Source: Irpex lacteus
Lineage: Eukaryota > Basidiomycota > Agaricomycetes > Polyporales > Irpicaceae
Length of the DNA stretch: 64,000 nucleotides
Assembly: GCA_001986395.2 (NCBI GenBank)
Contig: MQVO02000006.1
Coordinates: forward strand, 1,612,001-1,676,000
Direction of reading: 5' to 3'
The notes under the pieces were generated by a model. The model did not search any database. It saw only the letters and a list, made by a program, of their open reading frames with translations, and was not told where the DNA came from. The position numbers and the translations under genes are program-made. Each line of letters opens with the position of its first letter. Within the stretch, counting starts at the first letter, position 1. Shown piece by piece: positions 1-12,199 of the stretch.

Positions 1-3000
1 ATGTGAGCAAAATGCGTGATGCATCGTCGACTCACTTTCTCGTGAACGCCGTCTTGGTCGCAGTCGAGATTTTCTTGAGAATAAGGTCTTCACGGAACTC
101 GTCGAGACCTAACTCGACTAATGTATCCCAATCTTCCCGATTGAGGAAATACTCGTCCATACGGTCGATGACCTCATCGACCACACTCTGTTGTGGGACT
201 GTTAGCCTGCCTTTATGTAGCGAAAACAGTGAGTAAAACTTACCACGCCGCTGTCCATCAGAGGCTTCACGATGTACGGGAACAGCGCAGGAACATACGA
301 CTGCCGCAACTCTATCTTGTCCGCAGACGTCTTCAGCCGCATGCGCGCTTGGATTTCTGTTAGCTGCCTGTTTAGCTTTCCTTGTTTCGAATTATGTCCG
401 AGCCAGCTAATACGGTAACGTAAGATATTCTGGCTGGTGGAAATCAAGGGGCAGAACGTACGCTGGGAAAACCATTGGCTTCTCGCTGCCATATCCGCCA
501 CCTGTGCCGTACAGGAAAGAAGCGGGTCGAACGGTAGAGCACACCGAATGAAGCGGCATCAACGACCAATGCTGCTCCGGCCTGCACAAACGTCATCGTC
601 AGTCCTCTCCCTGAAACGCGATCAACAGTCAAGTGCGCACCCATGTATGAGCGCGTCAACAAGATCCCCATCCGATATGGAACTCGCTGCTTTATCCATA
701 AGCATCAAATGCTTCAACTCCTTCTCCGGCCCAACGTCACTCTTCAACTTCGCAGGGTACGTCTTCAAGTAATTCTCCTGTATGAATAACGGCATGAACG
801 ACGGGTCGTGGAAGTACAACTCCATCTTGTCGCCTAAAGTGTCCCGCGAGGTCGCGGAGAAGAGGTAGGGCCCGAGCATTTTGTGGGTCACGTCGAAGGG
901 CGTCATAACAGTGTATTTCTCGTTCATCTTGGCCCTGCGACGAGGTCAGCCACGGATAAGGAGGATCGGCGTGTAGTTCTCGGCACTTACAGAGATTTCC
1001 CCTCATCAAAGTCCATAGTATCACTAGACAGCTTCCACGTCGAGAGCATGTTCAGCACCTGTCGGATATCGGACTGAGAGCCAATGATGAGTTGGTCGAT
1101 CACGTTGGCGGGGATCTTCATCTTCTCCCTGTGCATGCACTTTCGTCAGAAACGAGAGCAGACTCCGAATACTGTGGACGTACTTGAATGCGACGGAAAG
1201 TATCCTAGAGCGTATGGCATTCGCTTCAGGCCTAAAAATCATTAGACAATGGAGACGAGCGGAACAATTGGTAGCATACCGTCTGTAGGACAGATTGAAG
1301 GTATTATTAACCAGAGGCTTCAGCTTCTGCGCGTTCCGGTCGTTGGCGATGCAGATAATCGGGATCTACATCCAACAAAACGAAATTAGTACTATGTAGC
1401 GCGTATATAATATATAGGAAAAGGTGGACGCAACGTAACGTGCCTTTGTCTTCTTGATCAACGCGACGAGCGCCCCAACCCCACCCCGATCGCCCGCAGA
1501 CATACCGTCCACTTCGTCCATGATGAGACATGACTTGTTCGTGATGGCTATACCCGCCACGTTCGTGTGCTGCACCAACCAACCAGTATCCGCATCAGGC
1601 ACGTATGCATACTAGTGTCATAGGACGAACCTCAGACCCAGCCATCCACCCGTCCAAACTCGTATTCGAGATATTCGTGCTGTTCTATCAACACAACGCA
1701 CAAGGTAAGCCCCGTGAACCTGGTGAACCAGCCGACTTCCACTGACCTCGACGAGTTTCTTACTCCGTGCGTCACTCGCGTTGAGCTCGATGGGTGTGTA
1801 TCCCTCCAGCTTGGCGACGAGGTGCGCGCTCGTTGTCTTCCCAATCCCAGGTGGGCCTGTGATGAGCACGGCGCGGGAGGTGTTCATGCCGTTCTTGCCT
1901 GGTTTCTTGAAGTTTGACTTGAGGCTGTTCGACCTGCAAGATTAAGGGGGAGATTAGGTAAGGAGGATGGGGATTGAATTGGGATGGGATGCGCCATACC
2001 AGTCGTGCAACCACAGCTGCAACTTCTCCACCTGCCCCTTATTCCCACATATCTCCTTGAGCGAGCGGGGCGCGTATCGGTCCGTCCATAGCTGGCTCGT
2101 GAGAGGGACAGACCTACGATCTTGTCAGCGCACCCAACGCAAGCAAGCATAACATCGTACGTACGCATGATCGGATTTCGCAGCCTTCTTCTCCCTCTTC
2201 TCCATCTCGCTAGCAGCCTGTCTGATCGCCTCTTGTTCCTTTTCCAACTTCTTCTTCAGCTTCTCGTCGCTGTTAACGTCCGGAACCCGCGTGGCTATGA
2301 GCTCCAGGAACCCGTCCTCGTCGAGAGTTTGCAAACCGTGTTTCTTAATCGCTGCGAGCTTGCTCGGCCCTGCGTCCGCGCCGAGGACGACGTAGGACGT
2401 CTTTGAAGACGGCTGTCCGACAACTCGGCTGTGATACATTTGTGTTCAGCGACATGAGGCTGGAGCAGCATCGCGTAGTTCAACTTACCCGCCAAAACGC
2501 TTCGCCAAATCAACCGCCTCCTCCCGCGAGAACGCGCTAAGCTCACCAGTAAACACGAACGAGAGGCCCGCGAGGCAGTTCGGGTCTGCGGAGTCGGGCA
2601 CCTGTTTTGACCCGGGGGCGGCAGGACCAGCAGCCATCTTTGCGGCTTTAGCAGCCCAGCTGTGAGTGAACAGCATGTGAGGAACATACTTGAAAGGCGA
2701 TCAATGGCTCACTTGAACTTTGCTTTCGGCTTGTCACCGTCACCGCCCTTGGTGTCAACCGAAACCTTTTCTTCGATTTTCTTGGCCACAGTCGGCTTCT
2801 TGGATGCTGTCGCTTTTGGTGGTGGTGGGGGCTTCTTCGCCGCAGCTTTTCCCTTCCCTTTCCCTTTGGACTCCGCGTACTCATCTTCGTCTTCCTCATC
2901 AGAGTCACTCGGCGCGATGAACGTCATATCTTTGGAGCTCTTGGCAGTCGATTTACGTGGTGCAGGTGCCGGCTTAGAAGCCTGGGCCTTGGTGGTTGAG

Positions 3001-3486
3001 GATGCGACTGCGGCAGACTTCTTAGGAGAGGATGAGATTGCTGCCTTCTTGCGAGGCGGCGAGGACTTGGGCTCGTCTTCCTCGTCGCTGGAGATGAGCG
3101 CGGAGGGTTTCTTGCGTTTCAACAGAGGTTTGACAGGTTTATCATCTTCGTCTGTATCCATTGCCCTCTCCGATTTGACGGGTCTGTATCCTGTGAGCAG
3201 AGTAATCTCTCTTTATGACACATCACGCACTTGTCGTCATCGTCACCTACAAACAAATTAGTGCAAAGTAAGAACGTACAGAACTACTTTATCGTACTGA
3301 TTTCGATAGCCTTCAATCTAGCCGAGCCGTTCTGACACTAGTATAAGCCACCACGTCTTTCCTGAGCGATTCGACGCGCACCTTGGCCGTCCCCTGTGGC
3401 TTGCTCCCGCTACCGCCCCCAAAGAAGCCCCTAATGTCCTTTCCCGCTGGCTTCAACGGTGTCTTGGTCTTTGTAGAAGGTGCCAT
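1..3486 (-). CDS. RFC1: Replication factor C subunit 1 (clamp loader large subunit), C-terminus off window
   Basis: Large ATPase subunit of the RFC complex that loads PCNA at primer-template junctions in the nucleus. Reading leftward from the ATG at 3486: an N-terminal PCNA-binding-like motif (DIRGFFGG), a lysine- and acid-rich linker with KKP runs (about 3161-2709), a BRCT domain (about 2676-2300, 'LSFVFTGEL' to '[12 protein letters not shown]'), an AAA+ domain with Walker [10 protein letters not shown] (about 1858-1830) and Walker B LIMDEVDG (about 1525-1500), then the RFC1 C-terminal domain (about 927-1, including '[19 protein letters not shown]'). Many short introns interrupt it. At the left edge an exon ends in a donor-like GTGAGT near position 40, so the 3' end lies outside the window. 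The BRCT-AAA-RFC1 order is diagnostic. It is divergent from RNA14. Confidence 0.93.
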
Positions 3487-3724
3487 GTTGACGTCGAAAA
3501 AGAGGAGGCCGCGAGAGAGACTCGAATGACGGTGACGCGCGACGCGCGATATGACTTCCCCTTTCGGCGCGTGAGATACGAGTGTCACAACGGTCACACC
3601 GCGTTTACATACATCACACCCGTACTAATTGTGATTATTACTGGAATACTTCCTCTAAATTTACTTGTGCGACATTTCCCCCTGTCCCTCGAGCTCGCAC
3701 CAAATTCACTCCGAAGTAAGCTTG

Positions 3725-3913
3725 AGGCCCCGTTCTGTAACCACGTTATGCTCTGTTACGTTACGCACCTGATGGTTAGTCAGAAAGTAACGCTTTGTCA
3801 ATGAAACGGAGGCAGGTGAATGCAGCATAACAGAGTGGTATTGACTTTTAGCCTTATTCAGGACAATAACGTAGCGTAACGGACGGCATAACGTGGGTTA
3901 CAGAACGGGGCCT
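3725..3913. mobile_element. MITE-like element with about 45-bp terminal inverted repeats
   Basis: The two ends are imperfect inverted repeats. The left end begins AGGCCCCGTTCTGTAAC and the right end is the reverse complement, finishing GTTACAGAACGGGGCCT. Similarity continues inward for about 45 bp through a GTTATG...CGTTACG segment with a few mismatches and indels. The element is 189 bp with no coding capacity, as expected for a non-autonomous MITE. It lies in the 813-bp shared upstream region of the divergent RFC1 and RNA14 genes. No convincing target-site duplication is visible, so the superfamily is not assigned. Confidence 0.8.
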
Positions 3914-4299
3914 AAGTCGGACTCTTTGCAGCACATCATCTCTTACAGTACTTTGTATAATGGAGATGGGAATATAGCAGTATACTCCTCCACCGTGCAT
4001 GTATCATAGTTTCTGGCCTGATAAACACTGCAACCCAACCCTGCGAGTACTAGTGATATCCCTTTTCTATAAGTAATCGTGAGCATTGCTCAAGGAGATT
4101 ACTTACCAACGCACGGCTAGTTCAAGGTCCGATTGAATGCCGCTTATTACGCGCTATTATCGGTAACCTTCGGTCAACTCGGCAGTCCCAAGCCACAATA
4201 CTCGCTCGCCGTCCGCAACGTTCGACTGCGTCCTCAAGTGCATACTTTGCGTTCGAGAGAATATCGACGACTTACTCTCTATCGCAGCACAGACCGACC

Positions 4300-7200
4300 A
4301 TGTCTGCGCCTCTTCCAGACGACCCGCCGCCGCCTACCGATTCCCAGAAAACTCAGCCAGATGACGTCCCTGCACAAAAGTCGACAGAGTCTCAGACTTC
4401 GACCGTTCAAGTCCCAGAATGGGAGTCACTGCGAGCTCAAGTACGCGCGAAACCGAACGACTCAGATGCTTGGTTAAAGCTCGTCGATGTCGCCGTGGCT
4501 TCCGGGGATTATGACAGGGTGAACGAGACGTATGAGGCGTTACTTGAAGCCTATCCAAACACAGTGCGTATAGCATATCTCACCTATCCTCACTCTATGT
4601 CTGAACTGTGGCACCTCAGCCATCCGCACAGCTTGCATATATCAACCACATTCTGGATTCCACGAGGGAAACCAAATATCAAGAGGCCGAAGGACTGTTT
4701 AAAAGATTTCTGAGGACGTCGTCTTTTGTCGAGCTCTGGAAATTCTACTTGGCATATGTAAGGTATGTGGTTTAGATATATGCTGATATACTCTCGTCCT
4801 GGTATTCACGCTATACAATGCTCGCAGGAGACTGAATACCGGCCCGAGTGCCAGGGACACCGTCCGCATGGCGTACGAATTCGCCCTCAATCACATCGGC
4901 CACGACAGAGAGAGCTCCGAGATATGGACGGACTACATTCAATTTTTGAAGTCGGGAGAGGTGAGTAACGAGGTGTTCTTTTGTCTTTCGTCGTCCGGCC
5001 ACCAACGCGCAATCAGACATCGAACACATGGGAGGAAGGACAGAAAATGGACGCGGTGCGGAAAGCATACCAGCGCGCGGTTCAAATACCCATGGACAAC
5101 GTGAAAAGACTGTGGGAGGAGTACCAAGAGTTCGAGAACAACTTGAACAAGATAACGGTGCGTCCGCTATTTGTACCATTCGCCGCTTAGCCGTTGACTC
5201 CACTGCCTCAGGCGAAGAAACTCGTCGCGGACCTGACACCAGCCCATATGCAAGCGCGCACGGTGTTGACTACCTTGCAAGAGCACCTCACCGTCCTGAT
5301 TCCGCCAGTATCGTCCTCAAAGGGTACGATCTGGCTGCCGAGGGTTCCGAACTTTTCAGCCGGCGACAAAGCCTTGGTAGGTAGATGGCGCATCTACCTG
5401 AAGTGGGAAGAAGGTAATCCGTTGGAGATTGAAGAGAAAGACAAAGCACAGCTACACACTCGCCTCCAAGGCGTGTATCGTAAGGCTCTCGTCCGCATGC
5501 GATTCTTCTCAGAAATCTGGTACGTCGTCTCCATCGCTATTGGCCGCTTGCGTGAACTGTGTGTTGTCAGGTACATGGCATACGTGTGGTATATGAACCT
5601 CAGTAATGATACGAGCCTCCCCGAGCAGAAGAGGAAGGATCGTAAAGACGAAGCGTTGAACATTCTCAAATCCGGCATACAAGCCAACCCATCCAGGTAC
5701 GTCTGACCTGCCTATTGAGAACGCGTAACTCACAAATTGAGCTACACTACAAGCTTCGTCTTGAACTTTGCATATGCTGAAGCGCTGGAGGCCGATAAGA
5801 AGTTCGAAGAAGTGCATGCCACGTTTGACAAATTCCTTGAAGTGCTCCGCAAAGATCTTGAGGCTGTCGAGACTCGTGTGAACGCTGCGACTCCTTCGCT
5901 TCCCAACGGTAGTCAATCTCAGCCCAACGCCGCGGCAGACGGCGCTCAGTCACAGAGTTCAGAGGGCGGGCCACCAAAGTCGAAGGAACTGAACGACCGC
6001 AGGACCGAGTACGGCGTGGCGTGGATTGTATATATGCGTTTTGCGAGACGGGCCGAAAACCTGAAGTCTGCTAGGGCTGTGTTCGGTAAAGCTAGACGTG
6101 ACAAATGGACACCATGGGAGGTCTTTGAAGCAGCCGGTACGACAGCAGTTCTACGCGCAAGTTTCTTTACGAACTAACTTGCACGTTGATCCAGCGCTCA
6201 TGGAATATCACTGCACGAAAGCGACTGAAGTAGCGATGCGAATTTTCGAGAAAGGACTTGAGACGTTCTCTGATGAGGTTGAGTTCGCCCTGCGCTATCT
6301 AGGATTCTTGATCTCTATCAACGACGACTCGAGTGAGTGGTGGTACCCGACTCTGTTTTTCTGTCGGATGCGCTGACACCTCGTAGATGCCCGTGCATTG
6401 TTTGAACGTGTGGTCAACATCTTCCCCGCTGACCGCGCTCGTCCGATATGGGACAGGTGGGCGCGATATGAGTATCAGTTTGGCAGCCTCGAAGCTGCTC
6501 AGTCGCTCGAGAAGCGTATCTCGGAGGTGTATCCCAATGGTACGTACACGCATGCCCAGCAACCCAGCTTACCTTTTGATGCTCATTGTCTTGCTTTCTA
6601 GATCCTCCGATTAAGCGCTTTGCAGAACGACACAAGTATCTAGGTACTGACGCTATCGCAGTGCATGACTTAGGGTTTGTGATCTCCAGAAGCAACGGCA
6701 ACAGCGCACGTTCGAATGTCAGCAGTCTGGGCCGGACCGAAACGCAGTCTAGTGTTCTCAACCTTGCTTCAAGTCAGCCGCAGCAGTCTCAAGGAAGTGT
6801 GACGAAGAGACCCTCCTCGCCGGATCACCGAAGGCGAGATGAGTCGCGTGGGGCGTCGTCAACGGATTACGGCCCCCCCTCCAAGAGGGCAAGGGCGGGC
6901 TCTCCGCAACAGAGAGGCTACGACCGTGACGAGAAGTGGGGGCGCCGACGACATGCCTCTCCGTCACCGTGGGATCGTGAGCGTGAGCGTGATTCGTCTG
7001 CGCGTCGACCGGAAAGGGAGAAGGAGGAAGAGAAGACTGTCGCGATACCCGGTGTGCTCTCGTGGTTTGTCGGCCAGTTGCCTACGGCGAGCTCGTTCGA
7101 TGGTGCGTATCTTGTGGTACTGTAGGGCCAGAGGACTCGTGTTAATCGTTCTGCTGTTTCCTTTGCACGCGCAGGTCCCGTGTTCCGTACAGATGATTTG

Positions 7201-7362
7201 ATGCAACTGTTCCGAGGGGCCATAATACCTAGCTCGACGGGTATCAGAGCACGATCCCCAGGCCCTCCCCCTCCACCTCAAGTCACCCGCGGCGGCGGTC
7301 GACCCCCGCCAGATTACGGTCCATATCAAGGGCCCGGTGGAGGCAGACGCGGCCGGTATTGA
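4300..7362 (+). CDS. RNA14: mRNA 3'-end processing factor RNA14 (CstF77 homologue)
   Basis: HAT-repeat scaffold of cleavage factor IA / CstF, which assembles Rna15 and Pcf11 for pre-mRNA cleavage and polyadenylation in the nucleus. Translation from the ATG at 4300 starts MSAPLPDD. Exon 1 ends at 4563, the first intron is 4564-4619, and the join gives '[16 protein letters not shown]'. HAT motifs recur: '[12 protein letters not shown]', '[12 protein letters not shown]', '[12 protein letters not shown]', '[11 protein letters not shown]'. The Suf-type region extends to about 6650. A low-complexity Arg/Ser-rich linker follows (about 6700-7020), then a C-terminal '[13 protein letters not shown]...[16 protein letters not shown]' segment matching the Rna15/CstF64-binding tail. 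About ten introns, mostly 50-70 nt, interrupt the gene. The stop is TGA at 7360. Confidence 0.92.
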
Positions 7363-7990
7363 TGTGCATGGTTTCGTTCTTTGGTTTGACCTTTGTTGTT
7401 CGCGGCTGCCCAAAGTTTGATACATCCACTATCGCTTGTGTGTGACGCGCCTCGTCAATACGGCTTGAAAGTCTTCGACTTCGAGTTGGGCCCATGCTAT
7501 TTCGGTTTGGATTCGACTTCTTCGTCCCAGTGGTTCCACGGCATCCCCATGATTATTCCGCCTCAATACTTTACTCTCGCATCAACACGTTTCCAGATAG
7601 CATACTAGTTAGTCCATCAAGTTTAGCACGCAAGGTGTCCGTAGTGTAAAAATCATATGTGCTCGAGATTGTTTACGTGCTCGTCGATCGCTGCTGATTT
7701 AATTCGCGCGGCGAAGTGCTGGAGTGCTTGATATGACTCTTGTACTGTGTACCAAGATGCCAAACTTCCTAGCCACATGGTATACTCAGTGTCAAATTGC
7801 ATCAGACAATCCTCACTGACACCGAAGTCAACTATTGAATTCTGTTGTGTTTCCTACAGGCTACTCGGAGACACTACATAGTAGTAGGACAAGACTATGA
7901 AAAGTAAAAGAAAGTCCCTCGCAACAACTTGAATTGGAATCGCAGAATGTTCCCGCCTTTGCATACGACACCAATACCCATGGACTCCGC
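7363..7990. other. Intergenic region between convergent RNA14 and carboxypeptidase genes
   Basis: No supported gene is seen in these 628 bp. Two convergent genes end here, so the region should hold both 3' UTRs and cleavage sites. Confidence 0.6.
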
Positions 7991-10456
7991 TCAAGGAGAT
8001 TCCCTGAATCCAAGAAGATACTCCATAATATGGAAGGCAGCCTTATGAGGAAGTAGTAACTTTAGCAGGTTGTGCGAGAGGTCGTATATTACCACCGCCT
8101 ACCTTCGGAGAAAACTGCGCGACCCTGCGTGAACAACAGGTTTCATCTCACTTGCCCGTTTGAGTTGATCAAGGAGAACTTACATATGTCCGCTCAATGC
8201 AACCTCGTAGTAGGCAAGTCCGCGCTCGAAGTGCATGTTGCCCATCACACCCATACCGGGGACGACGAAGCTCTCATCTTTAATGGGAGTTTGGAATCCT
8301 TGCTTGCCATTCCCTATATATCTGTCAGAGACTATGCGATAGTCCACCGGGCAAAGTGGACGTACAGGTTATACTACGAGGACAGGGCAGAGTCAGCGGA
8401 ACAATCAAGATACATCATATCCTCGATTTCTCGGCCATGTTTGCTCACTTCTGTATGATAGCCCTCGTCCTGTTGAAAAGCACAAGAAATCAGCTTTTCA
8501 GTATATGTTTAGCCGGTCATGTCATCGAATACTCACCCCTCGGCTATGATAAGAAAGTCAGCTAGACCATGCACAAGCACCGTTCTCTCGCTCTTCTCGA
8601 TGACATTGGGCAAGACCGTATAGGACGGGGCACTTTGGTCTTGACCGTCAGGCCCCACGAATACGGAATTTTCGCTGCATTCTGACCAAGTGACATTCAA
8701 CGGAGCGTGAATGGCTCTCTTGACGTCTTCCCTGTCAAAGTAGACCGGCGATATCTCTACTTCTGCGAATGACCCACTGCATATCCGTGACTGTTTACCG
8801 ACGTGTATGAGACGATATATGGAAATGCTTACGGAAAACCGAGTGGATCGAAAGCGACGGGGTACTACAACATAATATGCGTAATGAGTATGCTTGTTAT
8901 AAACGAAACAGATATCTGGTACGTACTTGGTCGAAAATTCGGTATATATCAAACGCCGGGTTTACTAGTAGAGCAGCTTGGAATATCTGGTTCTGTAGAT
9001 CGCAGCCTTCGACAGCCTCAATAGCGTTTCCGGGTAACGGCAGAATTCCTCTGGGAGGAGGGTACTTCACATGTTTGGCGGAATAGTTGGTGTAGCCGCA
9101 TGTAATTGCGCGAGAGTTGAGGTGTGCCATAAAGGAAGAGCTGCGGTTGATTTAAGTTGAGGGGATGTTCGCTTAGACCGAAGACAACACATACTTGAGA
9201 TTAAAGACACTCTGATATTTGTTCACGAAATTCACAGAAGGCATGTCCATTTGGATAACATCCTCGCCGATGGATCCTATGGAATATTCAGCTCGTCAAA
9301 TCCAGCTGTTAAATCAGCCAACACTCACCGTCATTGATCCAAATGCCTTTCAGGTTGAGATCCAGGTCATGGGGATGGCTATAGATATGGTTCGCGATAT
9401 CTTCTCCGCCAGATCAGGGCATTTTCCTGACAATGGGCCCGCAAAAACTTACATGGAACATACATGCCTGCATACTGGTGTAGTCAGATATCTACTATCA
9501 GATTGAGGGAGGGCAGAGAGTCGCTCACACTCTCGCCTGTGAGATACAGGTTCTTCCCTTTCAACTCGGAAAACACCTCGAGGAACTGTTGCATAAAACC
9601 GACGACTTGCACGGCGAGGTCTTCCTCATTCTGATGGGAGGGATGTAAGATTCATTCTACATAGGTTTATGTGATCATACCTTGATATTTGGTGTTCCTT
9701 GTGAGAAACCGGTCCCTACTGGCTGTTCTACGAATAGCACGCTCGATAGGTTTGTCCAGCTGAACTCGTTAATGGATGGTTTTGCTCTTCCCATGGCCAA
9801 GAGAAAGGCTTAATGCAATAAAGTCAGCTAGGAATTCCGGGTCGTATTACGGGCACTTACTCCGTTTTCTTGCAAAACGCCTTCCAGGGACGAGCACCCC
9901 GGGCCACCGTTGGTCCTGTCCACCGGGTTAGCCGAACAAGCGGGTTCGACTCTGTGAAGGCTTACCAGAAGGTCAGATCATCCGCACTGCCCAGAGGTCC
10001 AGGAGGGAAGAACCAAAAGAAAAGCTGACAGGACATTTAGATGAAGGATACGGAAGGGCCTGTGAGATCCCTCACTTTACGCGTCTCATCCGTCGCATTA
10101 CTTATTGGTAGCAAGCCAGAATAACTAGGCCCGATATCGAAGTCCATTTCGGGGATTGTTTTGCCATCGACGAAGAATTCTGTGGAAGACATATCACTAT
10201 AAGTTAAAAGGCAACGAGCTAGTAGCTCTCGCTTACCTGAGGATCGAGGGTTAGAGAAAGTAATGTTGTTGCTCCGGACGACACGAATATTACTGGCAGT
10301 GGAATGTACATTGGCGAAGTTTTTTAGTGCCGTGGCTTGCTGGGCTTGCCAATGCACTCTGGTTCTTAGTTTCAGGCTAGCATCGACCAGATGGTCGCAG
10401 AGTAGAGCATGGATGATAAGTATCGGCCAAAGAAACGTCCGTATGGCCGTCAGCAT
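7991..10456 (-). CDS. Secreted/vacuolar serine carboxypeptidase (peptidase family S10)
   Basis: Removes C-terminal residues from peptides, in the vacuole or outside the cell. The ATG at 10456 (MLTAIRTFLWP) opens a hydrophobic signal peptide; a TATA box lies 71 nt upstream. Splicing by eye joins about thirteen exons and recovers every family landmark: TNGGPGCSSLEGVLQENG (oxyanion region), GESYAGMYVPYIA (nucleophile Ser), 'LNLKGIWINDG', 'HGLADFL' (catalytic Asp region), 'QNITWNGKQGFQ' and 'SGHMVAQFSPKAAF' (catalytic His). The protein ends LLGFRESP at a TGA at 7991-7993. One exon is only 8 nt (8366-8373). All three catalytic positions are present, so the gene is probably active. Confidence 0.9.
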
Positions 10457-10526
10457 CTTGAAAGGAAGGAGTTGATGGGGATGAACAAGCAATCTCCGAG
10501 ATACAGTTCATCCTAGGACGGCGCAG

Positions 10527-10535
10527 TATATATAG
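10527..10535 (-). promoter_or_regulatory. TATA box of the serine carboxypeptidase gene
   Basis: On the minus strand this reads CTATATATA, about 71 nt upstream of the ATG at 10456. This supports the shorter start (10456) over the in-frame upstream ATG at 10492, which would lie only 35 nt from the TATA box. Confidence 0.55.
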
Positions 10536-12199
10536 ATCCTTTGACAAGTGAACTGCAGTCCAGAATCGGCATACCTCGGGTGTATGCGCTGTATTGCAAC
10601 GGATGTCAGGCATTTTACTGATGTAAGAAGGGTCACTAGAGACTCACTACACCGTAGATACTGGCAAGTATCGAGCGCTTACCGAAGGTAATTGTGAGAC
10701 ATCGTGGTCGTGAAATCTCTGTTTATTGTCTTGGTGTAGCTTGGTTGCTACAGTCGGGGGCCCTGCTGTGTGAGGACGTCAACAAGCATTAGTTAGAACT
10801 CCCTGCCGTCAGTGCCGCATAGGCTCGGGCGTTGATCTGACTTGATAAATGTGTATGCAAACAATAAGGCTGTCACTTGCTGTACCTGCTCACCGTCAAA
10901 CCCGTGTTACTGTAAGAGCGTTCTGCGCACTTACACAGATACAACCAACACCTCAGGCAAACGCCGATCAGCGACTCTCAGAAAGGCGCATAACACCAAT
11001 CGATTTACACATATAATCAAGCCATTTGACGTGGTTTTATCTCTGGAGTAAAAGGTCAATTTTATTATCCTTTCACGCGATTATCCCCCGGGCCGAAGGT
11101 AAGGCTATGAGACCGTCGAAAAACCATCGAAAAGTGATAACGTTCGCTGTGAACAAAGGTATACAATCGGCTGAGTAGCCATCGGGAGCGATCTGGCGTG
11201 ACTGATTTTGGCAAGTAGCAAGGAGGTTTCCTTTATGCTCAATGAAAGGGATCACTTTTCGATGGTTTTTCGTTCGTTTTTCGTGCGAAACAAAGACTAC
11301 ATGTTCGCTCGCACATCAATGTTCTATGATCTTTACAAATATCTACTTATAAGGTCCTTTATCCGCAACACGTTAGGTGTGTGAATTAATCCCTTTTGTG
11401 AGGATTTCGGACGCGCGCTGATCAGCTTTTGCCCGAGGTGCAACCAGTAGTGCCCGGTCTGAAAACAAATTGCATTATTTGGATTGACCGTGTACAAAAA
11501 TAAGAGTACAGACAGTATTCATAGCCATCCTTGGGTTACTATGGCTTAAAAGCGTGACACGCACCATAGGACGATATGTAGACACAGTTTAGTACTCGAC
11601 CACCCATGTCACGAAAGAGACATTGGGTTGTCAAGCGTGGACCGAGTCTCATTGAATTGCTCTTCCACTTCGCAAGTAGAGGTGACGAAGGCATCGTACG
11701 CCGTGTCCCTAGGCATGTGCGTGTGGGTAACATACAAACAACGAGGTAAATGAGTATAGCAAAAAGGCAGTTGTATAATACACACACGAAGGATATGTCA
11801 ACGTTCTGCCACAAGAGTTGAAGTTGCCGCTTTTATTCGCAAAAAGCCTGCCCTAATGATCCAGGGGCACGTGCTGCGGTAAACCCCTCCAACTTCCAAG
11901 TTCTAAATTCGCCAACATGTTATCACTACCAAAGTTATGTTTAAGGCAACTATCGACAATCCCAGTGGGTCTAATTCGGGGACCAGGAGTGCTTACCCAC
12001 TCTTGAAGCTTGAAGGACTCGGTATCGACATCCGAGTCGGCGAGGCGAGTCTAAATTAGCGCTTTGAGCGCTATGATCGTGGGATTTTATTTAGAGCTCC
12101 GCTTGTTATATGCGATGCACCGAGAACGGACTGGTCTTGGCCCTCTTTTCATTCTCCCCACATCCTTCGACCCCCTGTCCTAACTCTACTAATTGCGCC
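10536..12199. other. Long intergenic region between divergent genes, with a 22-bp perfect inverted repeat
   Basis: About 1.7 kb without a supported gene. The only clear structure is a perfect 22-bp inverted repeat with arms at 11117-11138 and 11251-11272. ORFs here are short and unlike known families. Confidence 0.5.
11117..11272. repeat. 22-bp perfect inverted repeat with 112-bp spacer
   Basis: The left arm reads CGAAAAACCATCGAAAAGTG plus AT, and the right arm is its exact reverse complement. It could be the inner part of an old small transposon or a hairpin-forming site. No target duplication is visible beyond the arms. Confidence 0.7.

Noticed and set aside
9944..9960. GGTTCGACTCT considered as a tRNA B box
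   Set aside because: No A box or cloverleaf arms at the right distance; it lies in an intron of the carboxypeptidase gene.
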